Source of the DNA: an uncultured Erwinia sp.
Lineage (GTDB): Bacteria > Pseudomonadota > Gammaproteobacteria > Enterobacterales > Enterobacteriaceae
DNA length: 48,676 nt
Direction: 5' to 3'
NCBI GenBank assembly: GCA_946221915.1
Contig: CAMIKG010000037.1
Location: 1-48,676 of the forward strand
Shown: positions 7,888-16,925 of the stretch, piece after piece
Position numbering within the stretch: position 1 is the stretch's first letter
Layout of the letters: each line of letters begins with the position of its first letter
The notes under the pieces: model-generated
The model's database searches: none
What the model saw: the letters and a program-made list of their open reading frames with translations, nothing else
Told to the model about the DNA's origin: nothing
Translations under genes and position numbers: made by a program

Positions 7888-8793
7888 TTACTGCCCCCAG
7901 CGCATTTCGCCTTTTGCCACTTTGGCGCCCAGCTCAAGGGAAATCGGCATTGCTTCGTTGGGATAACGCTTTTTCATTGCCGCAATCAGCGCCGCTGAAT
8001 TCGCCGCTTTTGCCGCTTCGGCTTCAAAAGCGACCAGATAATCGCGGGTATAGATAACATTCGTTAAGTCCAGTGGTGACGCTGCGGTAACGTGTCCCGG
8101 CACCACAATTTTCGGTTTGCGCGCCAGAATATTATCTAACGCTTTACGCCATGCGTTGCGCTGCTCCACTTGCGGAAGATCCGCGACCCACGGATACATA
8201 CCGCCGAACACTGCAACACCGCCAAACACCGCCTGCAGTGACGGCACCCAGATGTAGCGGCCGCGATCGTTGAGCCCTGGCTCGTTGATAATCTCCAGCT
8301 TTTCGCCATCAACTGTCAGGGAGGTGATATCACTCGCTTGCGGGAAAATCAGCGCTGAAACAGAAGCCGGACCATTTTCACCTAACTTAGCGGACCACGT
8401 TTTAACTTTGCCTTCTGCTTTTTTACGCATCAGAGCAACGGTATCAGGCGCGGCAAGAATACGCGCCGCAGGAAATGCCTGATGAATCGGCGCCAGACCA
8501 AAATAATAATCCGGGTCATTAGTCGTAATATATACCGTCGTCAGTGTCTTACCGCTGGCCTTAATGGCATCCGCGACCACTTTGCCGTCCGAAAAGTTAA
8601 AACCGGCATCAATCAGCACGGCTTCCGATTTGCCGGTGATCAGCACTGGCGCACGAAGAAAGCCCGCTTCATTGGTTTTAAACGTCGTCCAGCTGAGCGC
8701 CTGTTTTTCCTGCGCTGCAGCAAAGGATGCGGCGGAGAAAAAGAGTAAAGCCGTTGCGGTCATTTTCTTTAACAATCTGCATTTCTTTAACAT
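7888..8793 (-). CDS. Exported MBL-fold protein lacking the usual metal-binding histidines
   Basis: The 301-residue protein starts with a signal peptide (basic MLKKCRLLKK, hydrophobic core, likely cleavage near AAA-Q at 27-28), so it should be periplasmic. The rest follows the metallo-beta-lactamase fold: VLIDAG near 60-64 and PGH at 232-234. The canonical HxHxDH is replaced by T91-N-D93-P-D95-Y96, and the next expected His (after EPG near 171-173) is Leu174. Only Asp95 and His234 of the usual ligands remain. It may therefore bind one metal or none, or be non-hydrolytic. The gene follows the bglK/GH4 pair on the same strand after a 292-base gap, so it probably has its own promoter. Confidence 0.8.
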   Translation of the reverse strand: MLKKCRLLKKMTATALLFFSAASFAAAQEKQALSWTTFKTNEAGFLRAPVLITGKSEAVLIDAGFNFSDGKVVADAIKASGKTLTTVYITTNDPDYYFGLAPIHQAFPAARILAAPDTVALMRKKAEGKVKTWSAKLGENGPASVSALIFPQASDITSLTVDGEKLEIINEPGLNDRGRYIWVPSLQAVFGGVAVFGGMYPWVADLPQVEQRNAWRKALDNILARKPKIVVPGHVTAASPLDLTNVIYTRDYLVAFEAEAAKAANSAALIAAMKKRYPNEAMPISLELGAKVAKGEMRWGQ

Positions 8794-9085
8794 GATAAAC
8801 CCCGATGATAAACGCGTTGCTGCGGTTCAGAAACCAGACAGCGGACGGTGATAAAAATCAGAAAGCTGCTGGTAATATTGATGAAATTCCCCGGCTACCC
8901 GACCATCAATCCCCCAACAGGTGTGCTGCTGGCATGATCCAGAGGTTCAGCCATATCAGCGCTGGCAGGAAATATACTGTTGCAAAAAGCAAAGATATAT
9001 CCCGTTCCGATAGACATATTGTTGCGTAAAACGGGCAAATAGAGAGTGACGCGGTTGCCGCCCCGTAATGAGGCGGCAAGTGTCA
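8794..9085. other. Intergenic region between GH4 and MBL-fold genes
   Basis: No gene is seen. A small hairpin (TTGCCGCC 9055-9062 with GGCGGCAA 9072-9079) lies just past the GH4 stop without a T-run. CCCGTT/AACGGG arms flank 9001-9035, and inside them is the 17-base stretch shared with the LysR promoter (9011-9027). Confidence 0.4.
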
Positions 9086-10501
9086 TTAATGGCGGGAATG
9101 CGCTTTGCGGTCGGCTAACAGCTCATCGACAAAATGCACCACTTGCGGTTTATTTTGCTCGATTTCAGCAATTTTTTCGGCAAATTGCGGCAAATAGGCT
9201 TTATGGGCATAAAGCAGCTCATCGAGCACTTTGATCGCCTTCTCGCCGGAAGGGATCAGTGGGTTAATCGTGAATGCGTGTAACGCAGCGCCGTAATCCC
9301 CCGTGACGGCGGCTTCAATCACGGTCTCTTCCATCGCTTTCATCAGCTGAATCATGCCGCGCGCCGCCGGTGGCAGCTCACCCCAGCGCAGCGGTTCCGC
9401 ACCATGGGAAGTGATTGCAGCACTGACTTCCACAATGCAGTCAAAAGGCAGGTCGGCAATCGCGCCGTTGTTACGCGTTGATACCACCATCAGCTTGCCG
9501 CTATTGTTCTGGATGGCGGCAATCAAATCACAGGCCGCATCGCTGTAATGCGCCCCGCCGCGCTGGCTGAGTTCTTCCGGCTTGTAGTTCAGATTGACGT
9601 CTTTATACAGTTCGAACAGGCGCGCTTCGGTCTGCTTCACCACTTCTGCCCGGGTTTCATACTGCGCAAATTCCTCCAGCGCATGTTCCAGCATCGGCTC
9701 CTGCAGATAGTAATAACGGTGATAGGCGCAGGGCAAAATGCCCAGATGTTTGACCTGATCATAGTTAAAAGGAATTAAATGAATATTTTTAATTCCTTCG
9801 TCGGTCTTCACGCTATTTTCAGGCGAGTAAATCTTCTCGATCACTTCCGCGGTGCGTTCATTGCCATGCTTATCCCACACCCGGTGCCAGTGAAAATGGT
9901 TGAGACCGGCGAATTTAAAGTAGAGATCCGCTTCTGCGGCTTCCAGTACCTCACAGGCCTGATTAATGTGGCCGAAGGGAACATTACATAAGCCGACGGT
10001 TTTCTCCCATTTGCCATATTTGATCGCCGCTTCAGTCACCATGCCTGCCGGGTTGGTGAAATCCACCAGCCAGGCATTAGGGCAGAGCTGACGCATATCT
10101 TTAATGATATCGAGAATCACCGGGATGGTACGAAATGCTTTAAAGATGCCGCCAGCGCCATTGGTTTCCTGGCCAATAAAACCATTGGCTAAGGGAATCA
10201 CCTCATCTTTCAGACGCGCGTCCAGCAGCCCAACGCGGAACTGGGTAGTGACATAATCCGCATCTTTCAGCGCCTCTTTTCTGTCGAGGGAGAGATGCAC
10301 CTGCCAGTCCAGCTTCGCCGCAGCAATCATGCGCTTCGCCATATTACCGACGATTTCCATTTTTTCCGCGCCGTCTGCAATATCGACCAGCCATAATTCC
10401 GCAATCGGTAATTGATCCTTGCGCAGGATAAGACCTTCAATCAGCTCAGGGGTATAACTTGAACCGCCGCCGATGGTGACAATCTTTATCTTCTTTTGCA
10501 T
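9086..10501 (-). CDS. 6-phospho-beta-glucosidase, glycoside hydrolase family 4
   Basis: The 471-residue enzyme shows the GH4 layout: an N-terminal NAD-binding motif (IGGGSSYTPEL, residues 10-20), the family signature QETNGAGGIFKAFRTIP (111-127), and the metal-binding Cys172 (GLCNVPFGH) and His202 (GLNHFHWH). GH4 enzymes cleave phosphorylated disaccharides by an NAD-assisted redox mechanism with Mn2+. The start has AAGGAG. It lies 140 bases downstream of bglK on the same strand. Together they would phosphorylate a beta-glucoside such as cellobiose with ATP and then split the 6-phosphate to glucose and glucose 6-phosphate. No sugar transporter adjoins the pair. Confidence 0.9.
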   Translation of the reverse strand: MQKKIKIVTIGGGSSYTPELIEGLILRKDQLPIAELWLVDIADGAEKMEIVGNMAKRMIAAAKLDWQVHLSLDRKEALKDADYVTTQFRVGLLDARLKDEVIPLANGFIGQETNGAGGIFKAFRTIPVILDIIKDMRQLCPNAWLVDFTNPAGMVTEAAIKYGKWEKTVGLCNVPFGHINQACEVLEAAEADLYFKFAGLNHFHWHRVWDKHGNERTAEVIEKIYSPENSVKTDEGIKNIHLIPFNYDQVKHLGILPCAYHRYYYLQEPMLEHALEEFAQYETRAEVVKQTEARLFELYKDVNLNYKPEELSQRGGAHYSDAACDLIAAIQNNSGKLMVVSTRNNGAIADLPFDCIVEVSAAITSHGAEPLRWGELPPAARGMIQLMKAMEETVIEAAVTGDYGAALHAFTINPLIPSGEKAIKVLDELLYAHKAYLPQFAEKIAEIEQNKPQVVHFVDELLADRKAHSRH

Positions 10502-10614
10502 AGGGTAAACTCCTTGAGGTTATTATCAGGCGAAGAGATGCATGCTGAGACAGACAGCACTGATCCTCACCACAGGAATGATGTTCTTCTGAGTAATAAC
10601 AAATAAACGCCAGC

Positions 10615-10634
10615 AAGCCTGTCTGTGCAGGCTT
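10615..10634 (-). terminator. Hairpin between bglK and the GH4 gene
   Basis: AAGCCTG and CAGGCTT form a perfect 7-bp stem with a 6-base loop, beginning 8 bases after the bglK stop. There is no strong T-run on the minus strand, so partial termination or 3'-end protection within the bglK-GH4 transcript is the likelier role. Confidence 0.4.
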
Positions 10635-10641
10635 TAATGGA

Positions 10642-11514
10642 TTATTTTCGTTGGGAGAGATAATGCCAGACCGCGCCTAACATCCCTGCGCTGTTACCAT
10701 GCCGGGCGCTTTCTATATCGACGGACAGACCATACCATTGCAGATGTTGTTTTAACTCACTGATAAACCCAGGGCGTTCCGTGATGCCGCCGCCGAGGAA
10801 AATACATTCCGGGTCAAAGATATGCGCCAGATTATAAATGCCGGAACAAATATCCTGCATAAACTGATTCACCAGACGTTCGCACAGCTTATCGTGGTTA
10901 TCATAGCGATCGAAAATTTCCTCGCCGGTCACTTCTTCAATACTTTTTCCCACCTGCAGCGCGTAACGCTGGCGCAGTACCGAGAGGGTACAGATCTGGT
11001 TCATACTGTATCTCATAACCCGATCGGTTCCGGGCCGTTCACTGAGCATATAACCAAATTCACCCGCCCTGAATCGATGTCCATTGACCAGCGCGCCATT
11101 ACAGAAAATAGCACCGCCAATCCCGGTACCGATGGTCATCATCAAAAAGTTGGACATATTTTTCGCTTTACCCAGCCAGTGCTCCGCCAGCAAGGCGCAA
11201 TTCGCATCGTTCTGTACCGTCACAGGTAAACCGGTTTCATTGTGCAGCCACGCCCGGAGGTCAAATTCATCGAAGTCGCGTATGGCGCCGCCCATGGCGA
11301 TAAACCCGCTATTGGGGTTGATATAGCCGGGCGCACTGATCGCAACGCCCTCGCACTCTGAATGCTGCGCCAGCCAGTCCAGAATGCCAGCCCGAATCAC
11401 CTCACCGGAAAAGCCGGGAATATCCAGCTTTCCCTTGTGCAGAATGTCGCCCCGATCGCTGACGATCCCCATTTTCAGCGAGGTGCCGCCAATATCAAAT
11501 GCTGCTATTTTCAC
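10642..11514 (-). CDS. bglK: Beta-glucoside kinase, ROK family
   Basis: The 290-residue ROK protein has the ATP-binding start DIGGTSLKMG (7-16) and the catalytic aspartate in QNDANCALLAE. It lacks the CxCGxxGC zinc motif usual in ROK kinases; the corresponding region reads RAGEFGYMLSERPG. That variant, and much of the sequence, resembles what I recall of Klebsiella BglK, which phosphorylates cellobiose, gentiobiose and related beta-glucosides at the non-reducing glucose C6 with ATP. A GH4 6-phospho-beta-glucosidase follows on the same strand. The start is the ATG at 11514, with a long AT-rich upstream region. Confidence 0.85.
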   Translation of the reverse strand: MKIAAFDIGGTSLKMGIVSDRGDILHKGKLDIPGFSGEVIRAGILDWLAQHSECEGVAISAPGYINPNSGFIAMGGAIRDFDEFDLRAWLHNETGLPVTVQNDANCALLAEHWLGKAKNMSNFLMMTIGTGIGGAIFCNGALVNGHRFRAGEFGYMLSERPGTDRVMRYSMNQICTLSVLRQRYALQVGKSIEEVTGEEIFDRYDNHDKLCERLVNQFMQDICSGIYNLAHIFDPECIFLGGGITERPGFISELKQHLQWYGLSVDIESARHGNSAGMLGAVWHYLSQRK

Positions 11515-12028
11515 TGTAAATGCTCCACATGTTTACCGCCACGCAATACCTGTGGCGCCCGTTTCCCTGCAAAACAGAAAAACATTCACTCAGCGTGTGT
11601 TTCACTGATACCACCAAATGCCTGCGCCTGAGCGGGCTGTATGAAAGCGAACACACACCCTCTATTTATAAACTTTTACGCCACAGAACCTGAATCTGCA
11701 ACCGGTTACAGATTATCATCTCTCTTTTGTGATCTGCCACGCATATGGCTTGGCGATAATTGAAACAGGAAACTATTTTGATTTAAAAAAGATTATATAA
11801 AGTGTTTCAACGCGGGGTTAAATTTTATTTTTTGCCGAACAATGCTTCGATGACAGCCAGAAATGAAAAACCTTCACCAGTTAAAATCACCTGACTTTAA
11901 AATCAGGCAACAGCTGAAAATGTCACAGGCGCAAAAAAAGCATTAAATGCAAAGCACGCATTTATTCCAGAATAATTACACGCTCTCAGGCAGCCTGTTG
12001 CAGGCGGTCTGTACTGATTAAAAAAAAA
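11515..12028. other. Gene-free region upstream of bglK
   Basis: About 510 bases with no supportable gene. It becomes AT-rich from about 11650 onward and should hold the minus-strand bglK promoter. A weak CRP-like half site (TGTGA at 11728-11732, poor second half) is present; nothing more convincing was seen. Confidence 0.4.
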
Positions 12029-12064
12029 GGGCCTGAATTCGCTATCACCGCGAATTCAGGCCCG
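12021..12064 (-). terminator. Strong rho-independent terminator of gcd
   Basis: A 13-bp perfect stem (GGGCCTGAATTCG 12029-12041 with CGAATTCAGGCCC 12051-12063) closes a 9-base loop. On the minus strand it is followed by eight or more T residues. It lies 20 bases past the gcd stop. Confidence 0.9.
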
Positions 12065-12083
12065 TTAAAACGATAATGCGTGG

Positions 12084-14462
12084 TTACGGCAGCGTATAGG
12101 CGATAATAGCATCACCGGTGGTGGTGGAGTGCGGCGAACCACCCGCAAAAATCACTACATACTGTTTGCCGGTTTTCTTCGAGCGGTAAGTAATCGGACC
12201 GCTCTGGCTGCCTGCTGGCATACGGGATTTCCAGATCTCTTCCCCGGTACGGCTGTTAAACGCACGCAGATAGAAATCCTGTGTCCCTGCGAAGAACACC
12301 AGACCCGATCCCGTCGCCAGTGATGGACCCAGCGTTGGCATACCCAGCGGCATTTTCATCCCGGTGGCAATCCCCAGCGGACCGGTATCCTGCACCGTAC
12401 CCACCGGCACCTGCCACACCAGCTGATGAGTTTTCAGGTTAATCGCTGACAGCGTACCGAACGGCGGCGCCTGGCACGGCACGCCCAGCGGCGACATAAA
12501 GCGCTGACGCATCGCACCAAACGGAAGTCCTTTTTGCATCACGATCCCCATACCTTCACTGCTGCCCTGCCCTGGCGGCAGATCTTTCAGCGGGATCAGG
12601 TAATGATACAAACCCAGACGCAAATCGTTCACGTACATCATGTTGGTGGTTGGGTCGACTGACGCGCCGCCCCAGTTCATGCCGCCCAGCGCTCCCGGAT
12701 ACTGAATCGCGGTATCCAGCCCAGGCGGCGTGAATATTCCGTCATAACGGCTCGACTTAAAGCGGATACGGCACAGCAGCTGATCGAACGGCGTGGCGCC
12801 CCACATGTCGGATTCGGTCAGCACTTCGTTGCCAATGCCTGGCATGGAAGAGTAAGGCTGGGTCGGCGAGTAGCGTTCACCGTCAATGTCGCCCTTCGGT
12901 ACCGGGCGCTCTTCGATATCCGCCACAGGTTTGCCGTTACGGCGGTCCAGCAAATAGATCATGCCGGTCTTGGAGGTTTCCGCCAGCACCGGCGTGACAG
13001 AGCCGTCATCGTTGGTGATGTCGTACAGCAGCGGTTGCCCGGTGGCATCGAAATCCCACAGATCGTGATGCACGGTCTGATAAGTCCAGACCGGACGGCC
13101 GCTGCCGACGTTCAGCGCGACGACAGAGGAACCGTACTTGTCATCCATAGCCGTGCGCTTGCCCGCATAGAAGTCAGGTGTGGCGTTACCGGTCGGTAAG
13201 TAAACCATCCCCAGTCTGGCATCATAGGACATCGCCACCCAGACGTTCGGGGTACCGCGGGTGTAGCCTTCCGGCGACAGCGGCTCGCGCGTCACGGCAG
13301 GATTGCCCGGGTCCCACGCCCACACCAGCTTGCCGCTGGTGGCGTCGTAAGCACGCACCACACCCGGCGGTTCATTGGTCTCGAAGTTGTCGATTACACG
13401 GCCACCGACAATCACCAGGTTTCCCGCCACCAGCGGTGCGGAAGATTGCTGGTAATAACCCGGTTTCACTTCGCCCATGCCGACTTTCAGATCAACCACG
13501 CCGTTATCACCGAAGTTAGCCGCTGGTTTGCCGGTATGGGCGTCAATCGCCACCAGCCGGCCGTCGCCGGTCGGGAAGAACAGACGCTGCGGACTGACCG
13601 AAGCATCCACTGGCGCGGCACCGCCGGTCACGTCCTGCGCGGTGGTCGCGTCAAAGTAACCAATACCACGGCAGCGCTGATAGGTGGAGTTACCGCGCCC
13701 TGCGGTGTAACGCCACTTCTCCTTGCCGCTGTCGATGTCGTAAGCGATCAGTGAGGTATAGGCGGTGCAGACAAACAGGCTGTCGCCAATCTGCAGCGGC
13801 GTGTTCTGGTCGGCTGCGTCACCACCATCCAGCGCCACCGCTTCGCCGGTATGCGCGGTCCAGGCAACTTGCAACTCTTTCACATTGGCGGGAGTAATAT
13901 CGCCCAGCGCAGAGAAACGCGAACCGTGGTTGTCGCCGGACCAGGCGCTCCAGTCCGGGTTTTCCGCGCTGGCATCCGCCGCTTTTGGCGCAGGTGCAGC
14001 GGCGATTTCATCGGCATTGCGGATAATCCCTTTGGTCTGGAATGAGCTGACAAACGCGGCGATAACGCAAACGGCTAACAGCGAACCGGTGCCAAGCGCC
14101 AGCGCCCTGGTTTAGCGATTTGCCGTCAGCAGCGGCACAGAGAAGGCGATCAGCACGCCGCCTGCCGCCGGAGCGAAGACGCGTGAAAACAGCGGCCAGA
14201 ACTGCAGACCAACATCCATCAGCGCCCAGGTAATCGTAAATACCAGCGTGACGGCAAACAGCACCACTCCGGCCAGTTTACGCCGGAACAGCGCCACGCC
14301 GCTGGCGAGCAGTAATATCCCTGCGACAATGAAGTACCAGCTGCCGCCCAGCCAGGCCAGCCAGCCGCCGCCGCCAATAAAATAGAGCCCTGCCAGCGCG
14401 GTAACGAGGCCAACAAGCGTCAGCCACCCCCGCGCAAATTTTCCTGGATTTTGTGTATTCAC
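12084..14462 (-). pseudogene. gcd: Membrane-bound PQQ-dependent (glucose) dehydrogenase split by an in-frame TAA
   Basis: Read through one stop, the frame spans 793 codons, close to the 796 residues of E. coli Gcd, the quinoprotein that oxidises glucose to gluconolactone at the periplasmic face and feeds ubiquinone. Codons 1-116 (14462-14115; GTG start chosen because homologues begin near here) encode four membrane helices. TAA at 14114-14112 is codon 117. The same frame then encodes helix 5 and the beta-propeller, with YQTVHHDLWD, TSKTGMIYLLDRRNGK and WGATPFDQLLCR. No frame shift occurs and no Met or obvious restart lies before residue V195 (GTG 13883). Either the gene is dead, the stop is read through, or it is a sequencing error. 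A quinate/shikimate-type specificity cannot be excluded. Confidence 0.85.
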
Positions 14463-14962
14463 AACCGTTATCCCAATAGAAACAGAAAAGAAAAATTGTT
14501 TATTACCTGCAGCAATGGCGTGTAAACCATTGCCTGAACCATGCCCCACTGAAAAAAATCATGCAGAAGTCCCTCAATATGCAGCTGAGGGAAAATAAAA
14601 ATGTCACTCACACCCGCTTCAACACCATTAGTGTGGTGATTTATTAAAGGCAAAGGAAATCACTCCGGATAATTCAGAGTAATGATTAAGCACTGGCGAA
14701 CAGGTTGTTGATGAGATTTACCTTGCGGTAAAAAATATCACTTTCCGTGTGTTTATTACCTCAGCACGAATTATTTCCCTTTAGTTTTCCTGACCGGTTA
14801 AAATACTGGTCACAGAGTGTGCAAAATAGCGAACAATGATGTTATCCACCCCACGCCCCTGTTGTACTGAGCCTGCTGGCTTAGCACGGATATATTGATA
14901 TAGTGCAAAGAAGAGATAAATAATCATATAATTAAAACATTACTGACTAAAAGTTAACAATC
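14463..14962. other. Divergent promoter region between gcd and a LysR gene
   Basis: Five hundred bases without a gene, AT-rich toward 14680-14960. It should carry the promoters of gcd (minus) and of the LysR gene at 14963 (plus). No convincing operator or CRP site was recognised. Confidence 0.4.
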
Positions 14963-15850
14963 ATGAACAAACTGCGCTGGATGGAAGTTTTTGTTGCGGT
15001 CGCCGAGGGTGGCAGCTTCAGTGAAGCAGCAAAACGGCTGGATATTTCTGCGGTGATGGTGGGAAAAATGGTGGCGCAAATGGAGCAGCATTTACAGACC
15101 CGCCTGCTGCAGCGCAATACCCGCCGTCAGGCGCTGACCGAAGCCGGTAAAGCGTGGTATGAAGAGAGTATTCATGTGGTCTCTGCGTTACGTAATGCCG
15201 AAGATCGTATTGAAAGTCTGCGCCGTTTCCCCGCGGGCAGTCTGCGCATTACCGCCTCTTCGACGCTGGGAAGATGTCTTTTTGCCCGCCTGTGCAGCGA
15301 GTTTCAGATGCAGTTTCCGGAAATCCATATTGAGCTGGATCTCTCTGACCGTCATGTTGACGTGGTGGCTGAGGGATTTGATTTCGCCATCCGCATCGGC
15401 GAGGTGCCTGAAGACAGCCCGCTGGTGGCGCAGCGTCTGGGCAACTATCGGGCAGTAATTGCCGGGACTCCCGCTTATCTGGCGCAGCACGGCGTGCCGC
15501 AAAAGATCAGCGAACTCAAACAACACCGTTGCCTGCGCTACAGCAGCTGGAATAAACGCAATGTCTGGCGCTCAGGTACTGAAGCGTTTTGGCCGGAAAG
15601 CGTCACGTTTACCTGTAATGACAGCGACGCACTGCGCCAGGCGGCGCTGGCAGGCTCTGGCCTGATCCTGCAACCGCGGATATTGCTGGCCGAAGATATC
15701 GCCGCCGGGCGTCTGGTCTCGCTGCTTGAAGCGGAATTGCCCGAACCGCGCGCGGTGCACCTGTTATGGCGTCATGACCTGCACAGCAGCGCACGGCATC
15801 GTAGTTTTATCGAATGGATGCGCGAAAAAGCGCCGCTGGCGCTGAAATAA
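14963..15850 (+). CDS. LysR family transcriptional regulator
   Basis: The 295-residue protein has an N-terminal LysR helix-turn-helix (about 1-60, with GSFSEAAKRLDISAVMVGKM) and a C-terminal effector domain with the usual DVVAEGFDFAIRIG strand near 135-150. It belongs to the large group of short LysR proteins that often control a divergent gene. The divergent neighbour, 500 bases away, is the broken gcd locus; a regulatory link is only positional. The ATG at 14963 follows an A-rich leader without a strong ribosome-binding site. Confidence 0.87.
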   Translation: MNKLRWMEVFVAVAEGGSFSEAAKRLDISAVMVGKMVAQMEQHLQTRLLQRNTRRQALTEAGKAWYEESIHVVSALRNAEDRIESLRRFPAGSLRITASSTLGRCLFARLCSEFQMQFPEIHIELDLSDRHVDVVAEGFDFAIRIGEVPEDSPLVAQRLGNYRAVIAGTPAYLAQHGVPQKISELKQHRCLRYSSWNKRNVWRSGTEAFWPESVTFTCNDSDALRQAALAGSGLILQPRILLAEDIAAGRLVSLLEAELPEPRAVHLLWRHDLHSSARHRSFIEWMREKAPLALK

Positions 15851-15936
15851 CCTGTGATCACTGCAACTTAGAGGCTTCAGCCACAACAAATGGAACGGTT
15901 TGACCTGACCTGAGCCCCCTGCCTCACCGCCGCGCG

Positions 15937-16566
15937 CTACTGCGGCGATGCTCTGGCGATGCGCAAATACTTATACACCGTGGTACGCCCCAGTGAGAGC
16001 ACGCTGGCGATATAATCCGCTGAATTTTTCGCGCGGAATCCCCCCTCACGATACAACGCCAGCACCAGTTCACGTTTCTGATCGCGCGTTAAGGCATTCA
16101 GGGAAGTGTGCTGCTGACGAATCCACTCATGCAGAAAGGTGTTAATTTTTTCCTGCCAGTCATCCTTAAAAATCTGTTCCGGCTGCGGCTTCAGACGCGT
16201 AACGGAAAGAAACACTTCAAGCGCATTGCGCGCCTCTTCAAACATCGTGGTACTGAGATTAATGCACAGCAGATACGACGGGTTTTGCTCATCCCCCAGC
16301 GCAATCGAAACCGAACGCATGTTTTTCCCGTCCCAGTTGAGCTTTTCATACGGCCCCGTCAGCCGGGTAGTGTTGTCCAGGGCAAAATCATCCAGCCCGG
16401 CATCGTCGCCGGGCTTTCTTTTGGAAAGGTTGTTGGCGATATAGACCACTTTTCCCGCGCGAATATCGTGGATAACCACCTCGACGCTGGGGAAAAACAG
16501 CGCAGCAATCCCTTCCGCAATCGCCTGCAATTCGGCAAAACTTTGCCCGCGAACATCCACATTCAT
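15937..16566 (-). CDS. YheO/DauR-like PAS plus helix-turn-helix regulator
   Basis: The 209-residue protein has an N-terminal YheO-type PAS domain (about 10-125, with FFPSVEVVIHDI and a DNTTRLTGPYEKLNWDGK region) and a C-terminal helix-turn-helix (about 165-209, with AADYIASVLSLGRTTVYKYL-like spacing). This is the architecture of DauR, the repressor of D-arginine catabolism, and of YheO. It diverges from an ornithine cyclodeaminase-family gene. The gap between them holds a 23-base near-perfect palindrome (16837-16859), a natural operator candidate. A role in sensing an amino acid or its imine is an inference. Confidence 0.83.
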   Translation of the reverse strand: MNVDVRGQSFAELQAIAEGIAALFFPSVEVVIHDIRAGKVVYIANNLSKRKPGDDAGLDDFALDNTTRLTGPYEKLNWDGKNMRSVSIALGDEQNPSYLLCINLSTTMFEEARNALEVFLSVTRLKPQPEQIFKDDWQEKINTFLHEWIRQQHTSLNALTRDQKRELVLALYREGGFRAKNSADYIASVLSLGRTTVYKYLRIARASPQ

Positions 16567-16836
16567 CAGCCTGAACCTCTTATTGCGCCAGCAAACAGAC
16601 GCGTTGCCTCACAGCATCGCGTGCAGCGTGAACTTTTTGTACACAGTGATCGCAACAGCGAACAAAAAGCGACAACAGAGAGCCTGTTGTTTCTGTCTGC
16701 GGATTGCGCCCGCAGAATAGTAACAGAAACAAGAAATAACGGCTAAATCAGCGCGTCTGCTGTGTCGCAGCCACCGGTGCCAGCGCACGCAATTGTACGC
16801 ATCTGAACGGCAGGTTATCTCACAACAGTTGTAAAT

Positions 16837-16859
16837 AAAAAGTACATAATGTACTTTTT
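16837..16859. promoter_or_regulatory. 11-1-11 palindrome, candidate operator
   Basis: The arms AAAAAGTACAT and ATGTACTTTTT are perfect complements around a single A. It lies 67 bases before the cyclodeaminase-family ATG and about 270 bases from the DauR-like start. A terminator reading is unlikely because the stem is AT-rich and there is no gene just upstream. Confidence 0.6.
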
Positions 16860-16925
16860 TGTGCACGATAACTTTCCCGGGCCGCGCAAATTTTGCCGCT
16901 TTATGCCTTTGAGAATGAGATAACC

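Noticed and set aside
14112..14549. A separate small membrane protein gene upstream of the dehydrogenase
   Set aside because: Its reading frame continues exactly into the dehydrogenase after one TAA, and its sequence is the N-terminal helices of Gcd. It is better described as part of one broken gene.
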